DNA of 64,000 nt, from contig NW_006768792.1 of the NCBI RefSeq assembly GCF_000204055.1, positions 793,676 to 857,675 of the forward strand, read 5' to 3'. Under the pieces are notes generated by a model. That model was not told the origin of the DNA, did not search any database, and saw only the letters and a program-made list of their open reading frames with translations. The stretch comes from Melampsora larici-populina 98AG31. Its lineage: Eukaryota > Basidiomycota > Pucciniomycetes > Pucciniales > Melampsoraceae. Below are positions 54,753 to 64,000 of the stretch, one piece after another. Position 1 is the first letter of the stretch, and each line of letters begins with the position of its first letter. Made by a program: the position numbers and the translations under genes.

Positions 54753-55846
54753 TTTATGGATAGGTTGTATGCAAAGCAAGAAGGGACTCCGGAAAGACAT
54801 TGAAAAATTCCCCGCTCATCCTCTCAATCAATCAATAACAGCATGTATAATTATCATGTATCTGAGGTTGCAGAAGTCTTGTGTTTGGATGTATATAGAT
54901 TCATGCAAATTCACGATTGATGGTTCGTACGATCAACAGGATTTACAAGAATTGGACACGACAGGCGCATTGGTTTGTGTTATATCAAGCACTTGGACAC
55001 TGAAATGATATATCAATAGCCATCAAGTACCGTAACGTGAGTGACACATGTAGACTATGCATGGACTTGGAAAAGTGGTTTGTATATATATATATCTTAT
55101 ATATATAAGGGATTAGAAAAGGCATACATATAAATGTATATATGTAGGACTTTTCTAATCTCCTGGGAAAATATGTAATTTGGGGTAGTGTATTGTCCCA
55201 GATTACCAAAAGACCAAATAAAAAATAAAAATGTTGAATTTCATCCAACTTCCTTAAGTTTCTTTGATATGCTTGGTAAAGCAAGAGCTAGAGCAGCGCA
55301 ATGTATTGAAGATTCTGTAACTTACAATCAAGAAAGATGGAATAAAACCCATAAAGAACCTAAGTTTGTAGTGGGTGAACAAATTTTACTCTCAACCACC
55401 AATTTTACTAATCTACAAGGACCTAAGAAACTTCAAGACCAATTTGTTGGACCCTTTGTAATATTGAAATTCCATGGAAGCAATGCAGTGGAAGTAGCAT
55501 TGACAGAAGAATTTGGGAGAAAACACCCAGTATTCCCAATTTCACTAATAAAAAAATTTCATGCTTCAGATAAGAGCAAATTTCCTGACAGGGAAATACC
55601 CAAGAAAACTCCTATCAGATTTGAAACTGACGGAGAAAAGATTTTCTCACATATCATAAAGCAAAGGGAAATACAAGTCAATGGTAAATCTTCAACACTT
55701 TATCTTGTAAGATACAAGAACAGAAGTGCAGATGAAGATGAATGGCTACCAGCTGATAAAGTACCCAATGGCAAAACAACGTTGAGAGACTTCAGAGCAC
55801 AAAAAAGAGCTCATAAACCTTCTGAAAAGAAGTAATGACCTCCTTT

Positions 55847-55858
55847 GAGGGTGGGGAA
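55847..55858 (+). other. Polypurine tract
   Basis: The purine-rich GAGGGTGGGGAA lies immediately before the TGTCAG start of the 3' LTR, the expected plus-strand primer position. Confidence 0.7.
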
Positions 55859-56921
55859 TGTCAGCCCTGGGTACATATACATGTACCCAAAACTAACTTA
55901 TAATATTGTACTTTTACTTATAAACCTTATTACATGTACATACAGCTTATAAAACACATGTAACATATAATAAAACATATACAAACATCAATTACATATG
56001 TATATACACTTAAAAACATATGGAACATGTAATAAAATACCAATTACACCTCATAACTCAGTGTCAAGAGTTAAAATGCTTATACTACATAAAATACATA
56101 ACACGTATATGTAATTATGTTATATTAATAATAATAATAATTAATAGTAATTATTAAACCCTAAACCACAGTGATGATACAATCAAATATCATTACAATT
56201 AGGTTTGGAGAGGAGGATATATAAACCCCTCCTCTCTCAGCCTTCAAGGATTTTCCCCCAAGCATTTTATTACACACATCTTTTAAAGAACCCTTTAAAG
56301 TTCCTTTGAAGTACATAATCAAAAGTCTTATAAATATAAGACTAGTGATTCACTTCATATCTTTAAAGTAGCTTCCTGACTAAAAGATAAAGTAATCTTA
56401 CTCTTCATACCCTGGATCCCTGCTTTCCCTAAGCAGAACACCCATATCAGGTTAGTAACCTTCCAATAAACATCAGGTTAGTTACCTTCTGAACAACTAC
56501 AGGTTAGTGACCTATATCAACTCACAGGTTAGTGTTCCTTCTGAACAACTACAGGTTAGTAACCTATATCAACTCAAGGTTGGTGTGCCTTTGGAACAAC
56601 CATAAGTTGGTAACTTTATAACAACCAGATTTGTGACCTCATATCACTCTTCAATCAGTCCCTTTGAAGATTGAAGGGAAGCCTTGGATCCAGCTTCCTC
56701 ATTCTTTACAAGAATAACCTCCTCCTCAGGAGTCAACTAGCTGTAGTCAGTCTGGTCTCATCTAAAACCAGACCTGTCCTCTTTCTCCCTATCTTTTCTC
56801 TTTTATAATTTTATTGTAATTACCTTATATTTGCAATATACCTATAGTTATATAAAATTATAAACCTACCTAATCATCCATAGTGAGCCTTGAGTACCTT
56901 TTAAAACACTCAACCCTCACA
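55859..56921 (+). repeat. Gypsy 3' LTR, 1063 bp
   Basis: Same length as the 5' LTR and nearly identical. Differences by eye include TATGGAACATG for TATGTAACATG, GGTTAGTGTTCC for GGTTCGTGTACC and CATCTAAAAC for CATCCAAAAC. Confidence 0.95.
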
Positions 56922-56926
56922 GTAAG

Positions 56927-58683
56927 ATCAAACCCACTAATAAATAGACATGATGCAGTTATATATGCCACAGAGTGTAAGGAAATTAACAACAAGGAGA
57001 CACTGATTTTCAAACTTCTCTGCACTATAAAATGACACAATTGATTTGACCCAATCCATCAAAAGAACTTGATGATTTTTGATCTCTCAGCAAAAAGTAC
57101 TCATTTCCCCTCTTGATAATGAATAAAGAAATATATGTTTCAAAAAGAGGTGTAACTTCATTCTGATCTCTAAAAAAGGACCATAATCATACATCCATAC
57201 AAACCTTGTATTCAGATTAAAGAAGAGATCCATCTATTCATCACAAAGAGAGTTGTCAATTTGTTATTAATTTTGTCATTGATACTTCTCAATCAAAAGA
57301 TAATTTGACAAATCATGGAGAATGATAATTTAGATTCAGCTTCAGTGACCAGTTGATCCCAAGAGACTGACTTGAGTTCAGATCTTCAACTACTTCAGTC
57401 ATTTTAAAGTGAAACTCCAGAAGCATCAAATGGAAAAGTGAGTCCATCATCTTTCTGTGAATGAAGGAAGAAGCAAAAATGATATCTTTGTATGGAACCC
57501 TATTCCAAAATAGCAAGTTCTGAGACCTGGGTCGGCAAGATTACTTCATCATGTCCCATCCAATCAATCACTACATGATTTCACAGAGACAACAAGAGGT
57601 CAACCCAAGAATTTGATTGGAATACCTGATTCAGAATATGGCCAAGGACAGCCAAATTATCAAAATCCATCTTATCCTCAACTTCCTGAATTTGATCAAC
57701 AAACTCATACAATTGATTCTTCTGATGATAATGAATTTCCAGATCAACTAGACGTCTTCACTCCAACTGAATCAAAACCTATCAATGATTTGAGCTCTTC
57801 ATGAATAATTGAAATTGTGATAACCAAACTATAATTGTTTTCCATTGTCCAATTCTACTGTAAATTCTACATTTTCTCTATCTATTACTCATCAATATGA
57901 AAACTTGATACATGAATTATCTAGTCATTATACTCTTGCTCCACTTTTGATTCAATTTTATGGTGAAAATTCTGATGAGAGCTAATTAAGTCATCATTCA
58001 AACAATGGATTTAACCACACTGTTGAAATCAGGAATAGAAATTCTGGAACATAGGTTTTCACTCCTGTGTACTGTCACAGTGACAAAACAAACCCCAACA
58101 TTCATTGATTGTTTATACTATCAGTAACTGGTTTAGAAAACATTGTGTTCCTCAAAGATTTTGCTGGGCATGAGCCTTATGCAACTGAGTCATTGAGACA
58201 CTAAATGGTGGGTGGGGTCAACAAGGATCAATCTGTCCAAGTATTATCTTTATTTATAGATCTTGAAGCAGGATACCAATGTTTCCCTGATCTTCTCCAT
58301 TTGGTCAGGAGATATCAGGTATAAAACAATATCTTGTGTGGAAACTTGCAATATCATTGTACAATCATTCATGGGTATAGTGTGATAATAAACTTTGGGA
58401 ATGTCACTGCTTTGAGGTACACTCTCATTAACTGTAAAAAATGGCGGTACATGCAATTTCACAACTTGGCACATACCATATTAATATGGCCAGTTGAATG
58501 TTTTGGTAGGATAGGTTTAGAAATATGTTATGGAGCGGTGTGGCAGTGCTTATGGTTGCTATGGAGTATTACATGTTTGCAAGGGTGACAAGGCACAGTG
58601 TGTTATTTTGGAACAATTTGATACAACTTTTGTAAGAGTCCCCTTGTTGCGGGCATGCCCGCATATTCTCTAGTTGCAATAAA
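56927..58683. other. No clear gene; acidic open frame near 57540-57804
   Basis: A plus-strand frame ending at 57804 reads LLHHVPSNQSLHDF, then IPDSEYGQGQPNYQNPSYPQ and SSDDNEFPDQLDVF. It is Ser/Gln/Asp-rich and looks protein-like but has no start or splice partner. It may be a fragment of an unknown gene. Nothing else is supported. Confidence 0.3.
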
Positions 58684-59105
58684 GACACTCAATTTTTTTG
58701 TTGTTTAAGATCAATGAAACATCTCAATTTTTTTCTGGAATTTGGTACAGCTACTTTGTGATATGTTGACATTGAGAACACATGAAAAAGTTCAAATTTC
58801 AGTTTTTAACTGGATTCAAACCCAGAAACCACTGGATTGTCTGGTTTTCAGTGGTACCCAGATATTTTGCTCTTCTACATACACAAGTTTCACTGGTCTT
58901 CAAAACAAACTTGGATTCCTACCAACTCTGGCTTGCAGCATAGCCAGAAGCATGGAGCGCAGCGCCAGGCGTAGCCGCTCTGCTGCCCAGGAAGCTCAGA
59001 CCCAGGGTGTTGCGCCTCCTGCTGACATTTGCGGCCCAAAATATTGGGGTGCTGCACTTTCTGCTGCCATCTCAATCTCCCTGAATTCTACGCTGACCTA
59101 GCTGG
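58684..59105. repeat. Two adjoining dispersed-repeat copies
   Basis: 58684-58925 aligns with the repeat at 44290-44515, and 58925-59105 aligns with 27385-27565. The adjoining order here, but separate elsewhere, suggests one repeat inserted next to or into the other. Confidence 0.55.
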
Positions 59106-60059
59106 CCTAGAGCTTCTGGTGCAGTCTGTACATCCCCACTCAAATTGAGCATTTCAATCAACAAGTCAAAACTTTTCAATCACGGCCATGGACAAAAAAA
59201 TTCGTGATACTATAAAGGTAAGTAATTTCTTCTTTGAATTTCACCACTTTCAACGTTATCGGCTTGTACCGGTTGTTAACCTTGGACTCATATCTGTCTT
59301 CCATTCTTAATTGTGAAGATCTAGCTGTAGATCCCAGGCTGAGGAATGTGGACTATGAAAGTACCCTTGGTTGTACTTCTTCCTCCGCCTGTTGGATAAA
59401 GGCAAACTCTCTAATTACATGTCCTACCACCTAAGTCTACTGTCTCTTTCCTTGAGACCAATAAACCCTTTTGGCGTGGTGTGGGGGTAGCTTCATAGGG
59501 AGAGAAACCTAGGATGGGTTGTGCTAACCCCTCCCAGAACTCTTCCTGCTAAGCAAGAACAGGTTAGAAGAGAGTAGACTTCTCAACCCCCTGAACACAC
59601 AAGGTTATGAGCCGTGAGCCTTGAGAAGTCTGGCTCGGACAAACCGAACCCCCAATCCTCCGGGATCATGAACCCTTGGTCTACCCTGGGACGATCTGCA
59701 GTAGCCTTGGCTACAAGTAAGACACCTTTTTGAGTATGTCATTGATGAGTCTCTGCCTCTTAGTGAAACTATACTCAACTGACATCCATGGTTCCCAGAT
59801 CTGTCTCTATACACCGATCACGCCTTACCTTCAGGCGTCTGAGAGCCTGCTGATCTCACTGTGTTAAAAGCTTCACCAGATACTCAATACTTCCCCACCA
59901 GTCTCTCACTGGGTTAAACTATAACTGAGACGCCCTGTCCCAGTCTCCTTAAGTACCAAACAGACTGTTGTATGAATTAACTCTAGAGAAGATCTACTCC
60001 GAACATTCCAAACTCTAAATTAAATACAAATCTAATATCTAATCTTCTAACTTGTACGC
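59106..60059. other. Non-coding, downstream of the tyrosine-recombinase remnant
   Basis: The sequence is GC-richer and has the texture of a transposon 3' end (for example CCTCCGGGATCATGAACCC). It may belong to the same element as the minus-strand recombinase remnant at 60060. Confidence 0.3.
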
Positions 60060-60248
60060 TCAAAGCCACTCGGCGGTTTCTTTCATTTCTTTCTCACTGA
60101 ACTTCCTCAAGTAAATCTTATATGCGTCAGAGGCCCACCTCCCGCTCAACTTTACCTCTTCCCTTGTTGCTCCGAGGTTCCACCTTGCTTGGTCCTGAAC
60201 TCCTTCATTCCCACGACGAGCCCAAACCCCCTGAGCTGGGCCTAACAT
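60060..60248 (-). pseudogene. Tyrosine recombinase C-terminal remnant (DIRS/Crypton-like)
   Basis: The last ~60 residues read ATREEVKLSGRWASDAYKIY followed by LRKFSEKE. This is the GRW..DAYK.Y signature around the catalytic Tyr of eukaryotic tyrosine recombinases from DIRS or Crypton elements. The rest of the enzyme is missing: the copia remnant begins about 20 bp upstream. Confidence 0.6.
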
Positions 60249-60270
60249 GAAGGTGACCTAGATGATGATG

Positions 60271-63226
60271 TCAACGCTCAGTTGAAGCAGAGTAGGCATA
60301 AACTGTTGGTGAAATATGAACCTTACTCTCCCATAACTTATCATTGGCGGTTTTCATACAGACAAAATAAGCTCCACCAGATAAACCAGTCACAGTAAGA
60401 CTATCCTCAGAACCAGTAAAAGATGCTCCATTGGCGCATAATTGACTTAAGGAGAGCAGATTCACAGTCATAGTAGGTACATAAAGAACCTCAGGAATCA
60501 AAAAATCTAATTCTTGGTGATTAACTTCCAAGAATCCAGGGATGACGATAGTACCAAGGTGAGTCGCATATTGAGGAATGTTTGAAATGCCGGTGACTTT
60601 AACTGGATTGATTGGTTTCAACTGACTGAATAATCGTTGATCTGAAACAATGTTTTGAGATGCAGCAGTGTCTGCAAGGATCGTTCCAAAAGCAGAAATC
60701 GTATCAGCCGCCATGTAAGCATGAGCCGCAAAACCTTCATCCGGGAAATTGTCAGCAAGTTCAAGAGCACTGAACTGATTGCTTGTGGTGATGTTGAAGG
60801 CAGGCGCTGTCAAAGCATTCTTCTTTGCTGAATGAGCCGCTTCAATGGCTAAGTATCTCTTTGCCATTTCAGAATCTGATAAGGTAGACGATACACCTGG
60901 TTTAGCACGTTTTTGTCCATTTTGAGCATGGCAATTACGGTTCATGTGAGGAAGGTCTCAATGATTATTGAGATTGCACAAATCATTTGGTCCAGGACCA
61001 ATTTTTTGAGGATTACGACTGTTGGAGCTGCTCAATGATTGAGTAGCGACTTTGAGATTGAAGACCGATACCAATGAAGAAATGGTTCCCAAAGATGATT
61101 GTTTCACGGTTTCCAATACCAATCAATCCATTACAGACTGAACAGTAAGTTTGGAGAGATTCGCAAAGAAAGGAGCAGTGATAAAGTCGATATCCTTCCC
61201 TAAACCATTGAGAAGGGAAATAGCCAAAAGCTTTGAAGAAAGAGCTATCTCTTTGTCCTCAGCAGCGTACTGAGCTAACTGATTGTGCAAATTTCTGATC
61301 CGAGTAATGAAATCAGCAAGAGATTGACCAGGCTCAAGGCATGTAGTAGCTATTTCACATATAGCGGCAGCTGCCAAAACTCCGCCACTGCTACTATGTG
61401 CTTTTGACAAATTTTTATAAGCCTTCTTAGGAGTATTGGTGATTTGGACAAGTGCATTGTTAGCGGCGTCCAGAGAGTTGACAATGAGTTCCATAACACA
61501 ACCTTGTTGACGTTGGTAAAGTAACAAGTCCGCTGGTTCAGTCGGAGGAATGGGACTTGGGTCTGGATACTTTATGTATCAGGTTCGCGCTAAACGGCTC
61601 TTGAGATGAGCTTGATTAGCATGGTTCTAACAAGCAGATCATCTAACAAAGGTACTGATACTAAACTGATAAGAGAGGAGTTCTGTGGGCAGCCCGTGCG
61701 TCCCACGCACCTCCTCATTGGTACATAATTATAAAACTTAGATGAAACACAACAATAAATAAAGAAAAAAAGAAAAAACCCTTTCTTCTTCTACATGTGT
61801 TAAGGAGAACAATTTTCTAGTATGGTAGAACTGTAGCTTGAAATAAGAATTACTTGAAGATTTTTTATCTTAAAATTAATTTATGCTGTTCATTAAAGAC
61901 TATCTTTTTATTTTGTTATTTTCTTTAACTGTAGACCAGATAGCTTGGGCGGGTGGGAGGAAAGAAAAAATGTTATCACTGATAAATTCTGGAAAAGTGA
62001 AAAGATTTCAGGATAATGAATAAAGGATGAATGATTTGATAATTAATATTTTTATAAGATTTTATAATATGGATTGGGAAAATAGGGAATTGATAATTCA
62101 TCCTATCCATCCAATTCATCATGACATCATATCTAATTACTTATGAGATGAGTATAAGATGAGTGTTGTCTGAAAGGATTGGATGGAGTTGCTGTGACCC
62201 GGTTATTGCATTATCCGAAACCCTTTCCCGTCCCATTCCCATTTGTCAATACGTGTACCGACTCCTAGGAGTATCATTACACTACAAGAAAGATAATATT
62301 TTCTGGGCAGAAAATTAAATTATTGATACACAAAAATATTGAGAGGCCAGGAGGAGAGCAAAAAATGAATAAAAATATGCATCTTGTTCCCTGCGTTGAG
62401 AACTTCACTCTGCATATTGTTCCGTATTTTTACAGTCCATATTGATAAGTGTACTAACAATAAACCTTCACAATCATGCAATTACAACCTGTAACAAGCA
62501 CTGAAATTTGGCTCATTAGTGTTTAGAGAAACTTTTGATTTCTGAAAATACTCATAACTTTTTCAATTCCGGTCCAAAACGCTCGATTTTGGGTGCATTG
62601 GTAAGCTGGAATTGTCCTCCAAATAGTTCATAATAGGACCACACAGCATGCTGGTCTGCTAAAAAAGATATCATCTTGTTTATACATTTGTACATACAGA
62701 TCCATAGAATGATTGTCATACTAGCTACATAGTTCTTGATCTTATGAAAGTTCGAGAGGAAGAGTTCAGCTTTCCAATGCACTTAAAATCGAGTGTTTTG
62801 AGGCAGATTTGACAAAGCTATAGGTGTTTTCAGAAATCAAAAGTTTCTCTAAACACTAATGAGCCAAATTTCAGTGCTTGTTACAGGTTGTAATTGGATG
62901 ATTATGAAGGTTTATTGTTAGTACACTTATCAATACGGACTGTAAAAATATGGAAAAATATGGATAGTGAAGCTCTCACCGCAGGGAACAAGATGCATAT
63001 TTTTATTTATTTTTTGCCCTTCTCCTGGCCTCTCAATATTTTTGTGTATCAATAATTTAATTTTCTGCCCAGAAAATATTATATTTTGTGTAGTGTTAGT
63101 GAGAAAATTCAGTAAACCCCTAGTTTGAAGCGCGAAGTGTAAGCGCTTATTCCAATGAGGAAATTGGACATCGGTGAGTTGAGGGATTGTGATTTTATCA
63201 TCAGCAAAATTGGTCGAGGTTGCCAT
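60271..63226 (-). pseudogene. Ty1/copia gag-protease remnant
   Basis: On the minus strand the frame starts MATSTNFADDKITIPQLTD at 63226 (gag N-terminus). It is cut by the 816-bp MITE (62280-63095) and probably by further sequence (about 61570-62220). Gag resumes at 61570-61123 (EPGQSLADFITRIRNLHNQL), continues past TGA stops at 61123 and 60958 to a degenerate zinc-knuckle region, and then to the protease: ILADTAASQNIVSD, where TILADTAAS stands at the usual DSGAS/DTGA position. It ends with the pre-integrase region (EVLYVPTMTVNLLSLSQLC). The integrase core is absent, with a stop at 60271. Confidence 0.82.
62280..63095. mobile_element. CACTA-type foldback MITE, complete, 816 bp, TTA duplication
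   Basis: It begins CACTACAAGAAAGATAATAT and ends in the complement of CACTACACAAAATATAATAT. It is flanked by exact TTA (62277-62279 and 63096-63098). Nearly the full length is inverted repeat. Same length and layout as 28343-29158, though the sequence is diverged. It is inserted in copia gag. Confidence 0.92.
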
Positions 63227-63846
63227 GATTGAAGATGAATCAGTGATAATAAAATCTTGAGTAGAAGTAGTAGCTGGATGAACAGTCCTTCTACTCCTCT
63301 ATTGGAGTGTGCGCATAAGCTAGAGAAGTATGCTCTCTCTAAGGTTTGGGACTGCAGTGTCGGACCTCTACTAGAATCCCTTCACTTGCCGTCACTTCTA
63401 GGCTATCGGTTAGTCTAGGAGGGAAGACGAGTGGTTTGGGGGGGCCCCTCGGGGCCTCTCTCGGGTCTTCAACTAGACTCTCAAGGGCTATCGTATGCCT
63501 TGATTGATCCAGTAAAGGATGAGAGGCCTGAGGGGGGGATTACTACCTGATGCAGAGGATAGGAGCTGTCAGACCCCGTTTTCTGGGCATCGTGTTCAGA
63601 GCTCTGACAAGCACCCCTTCCTCTGAATTCGGTGCCCCCTTTTTCTTTTCCCGGTCGATGCATGTTCCACTGGATTCAATGGATTTGGATTCAATGGGCT
63701 CACTTTCACTCAGTTCAAACTTTGCTGATCTTTTTAATTATGAACCACGTGAATCGTTCACGCAACATATAATTGTTCACCTCTCTTCTCTCAACTCATT
63801 CTCGGAGATTAGCAGGACACTTTCTCTCTTTCAAAACTTTATATAA
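63227..63846. other. Non-coding, between copia gag start and recombinase remnant
   Basis: It holds the copia leader side and the sequence 3' of the recombinase remnant. G-rich text (GGGGGGGCCCC at 63439-63448) and TCTC-rich segments resemble 59430-60059 only in style. A plus-strand frame at 63550-63846 is unsupported. Confidence 0.3.
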
Positions 63847-64000
63847 TTAATTTCTAAGCTTCTGTAACGTATTCACTATCTCGACCTTCTCCTCCTTGGA
63901 GTATTCTCTAATATACCTCTTATATGAGGTACCTATCCAACGACCTTGTTGTTTTATACTCTCAATCAACGAACCATGGAAATTTAAGAGCGAAGCTCCT
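63847..64000 (-). pseudogene. Second tyrosine recombinase C-terminus, cut by window edge
   Basis: The minus-strand frame, open at the right edge and ending at 63847, reads IESIKQQGRWIGTSYKRYIR followed by EYSKEEK. It has the same GRW...SYK.YIR signature around the catalytic Tyr as the remnant at 60060. No stop is visible in this part, so the upstream gene outside the window could be longer. Confidence 0.58.

Larger units (their letters stand above)
52030..55190. mobile_element. CACTA-like element with unknown gene, nested in gypsy integrase
   Basis: The 3161-bp element has ~40-bp inverted ends beginning CACTACCCCAAATTACATAT, flanked by the 3-bp duplication TAT (52027-52029 and 55191-55193). 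CACTA ends and a 3-bp duplication are the hallmarks of the CACTA/EnSpm superfamily. (AT)n runs lie just inside both ends, and TTTCTAATCTCAGAAGAT words recur at 52122 and 52474. No transposase is visible. It carries one spliced open frame of unknown function and an inner inverted repeat (54130-54752). It is probably a non-autonomous element with a cargo gene. Confidence 0.85.
51217..55835 (+). pseudogene. Gypsy integrase with chromodomain, split by a CACTA-like element
   Basis: The first part (to 52029) has the zinc-binding H2C2 region (LHVCHDEFMSGHLSEDRT; CERCQKANK) and the catalytic core with Asp in INMDFVTGLP, Asp in IISDRDPKF and Glu in TDGLSERN. The element at 52030-55190 interrupts it. 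The second part (55191-55835) holds the C-terminal GPF/Y-like module (KKLQDQFVGPFVILKF; HPVFPISLIKKFH) and a chromodomain (YLVRYKNRSADEDEWLPAD), ending at 55835. The two parts share one frame when the insertion and one 3-bp duplication are ignored, so it was intact before the insertion. The upstream polymerase domains are gone. Confidence 0.9.
45647..56921 (+). mobile_element. Ty3/gypsy LTR retrotransposon, young, RT-deleted, with nested insertions
   Basis: It is bounded by two 1063-bp LTRs and flanked by the exact 5-bp duplication GTAAG (45642-45646 and 56922-56926). The order is: 5' LTR, primer-binding region, a MULE (47021-49617), a gag-like remnant, a zinc-binding/integrase region, a CACTA-like element (52030-55190), the integrase C-terminus with chromodomain, a purine tract and the 3' LTR. 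Protease, reverse transcriptase and RNase H are absent. The frame passes directly from gag-like sequence to the integrase zinc-binding region near 51220. The LTRs differ at only a few positions, so insertion was recent. The nested elements are younger than the retrotransposon copy they interrupt. Confidence 0.93.

Noticed and set aside
63550..63846. 98-residue plus-strand frame
   Set aside because: It lies between transposon remnants, its stop adjoins the recombinase remnant on the other strand, and it has no motif; judged chance.

Overview
The window looks like gene-poor, transposon-rich nuclear DNA of a rust fungus (Pucciniales, Puccinia-like). Reasons: short GT-AG introns of about 55-85 bp in nearly every gene, orthologues of eukaryotic housekeeping genes (ISY1, SRP19), fungal-type BTB, DENN/SPA and P4-ATPase sequence, two predicted small secreted proteins, and a dense nest of eukaryotic transposons. 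No bacterial-type gene, tRNA, rRNA or CRISPR was seen. The genus is an inference.

Layout. 1-5.4 kb: an unknown multi-exon gene runs off the left edge on the minus strand, divergent from a complete ISY1 splicing-factor gene (plus), followed by a small secreted-protein gene (minus). 6.1-9.65 kb: a complete PIF/Harbinger transposon with both of its genes (Myb/SANT-like and DDE transposase), 22-bp TIRs and a TAA target duplication. 10.0-14.4 kb: an older GC-rich inverted-repeat element split by an integrase-type DDE transposon with ~230-bp TIRs and a 6-bp target duplication. 15.5-17.9 kb: a CACTA-type foldback MITE split by a solo LTR, then a DENN/SPA gene fragment. 20-23.4 kb: a BTB-domain gene lacking a visible start (minus), head-to-head with a complete SRP19/Sec65 gene (plus). 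24-31 kb: hairpin repeats, a Tigger/pogo relic, another CACTA-type MITE and a broken P4-ATPase gene whose DKTGT motif contains a stop. 35.2-38 kb: decayed Ty1/copia pol (minus). 40.1-42.6 kb: a cysteine-rich secreted-protein gene cut in two by a non-autonomous relative of the 10.6-kb transposon. 45.6-56.9 kb: a Ty3/gypsy LTR element with near-identical LTRs, lacking reverse transcriptase and carrying a nested MULE and a nested CACTA-like element, the latter with an unknown spliced gene and a further inverted repeat inside it. 60-64 kb: copia gag/protease remnants and two tyrosine-recombinase C-terminal remnants.

Only ISY1 and SRP19 are clearly conserved, intact cellular genes (splicing and protein targeting). 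The MULE and Harbinger genes look intact. Most other coding sequence is broken transposon or captured or decayed host sequence. The most interesting item is a new-looking transposon family, seen as two copies with exact 6-bp target duplications, one of which has interrupted a candidate effector gene without further damage.
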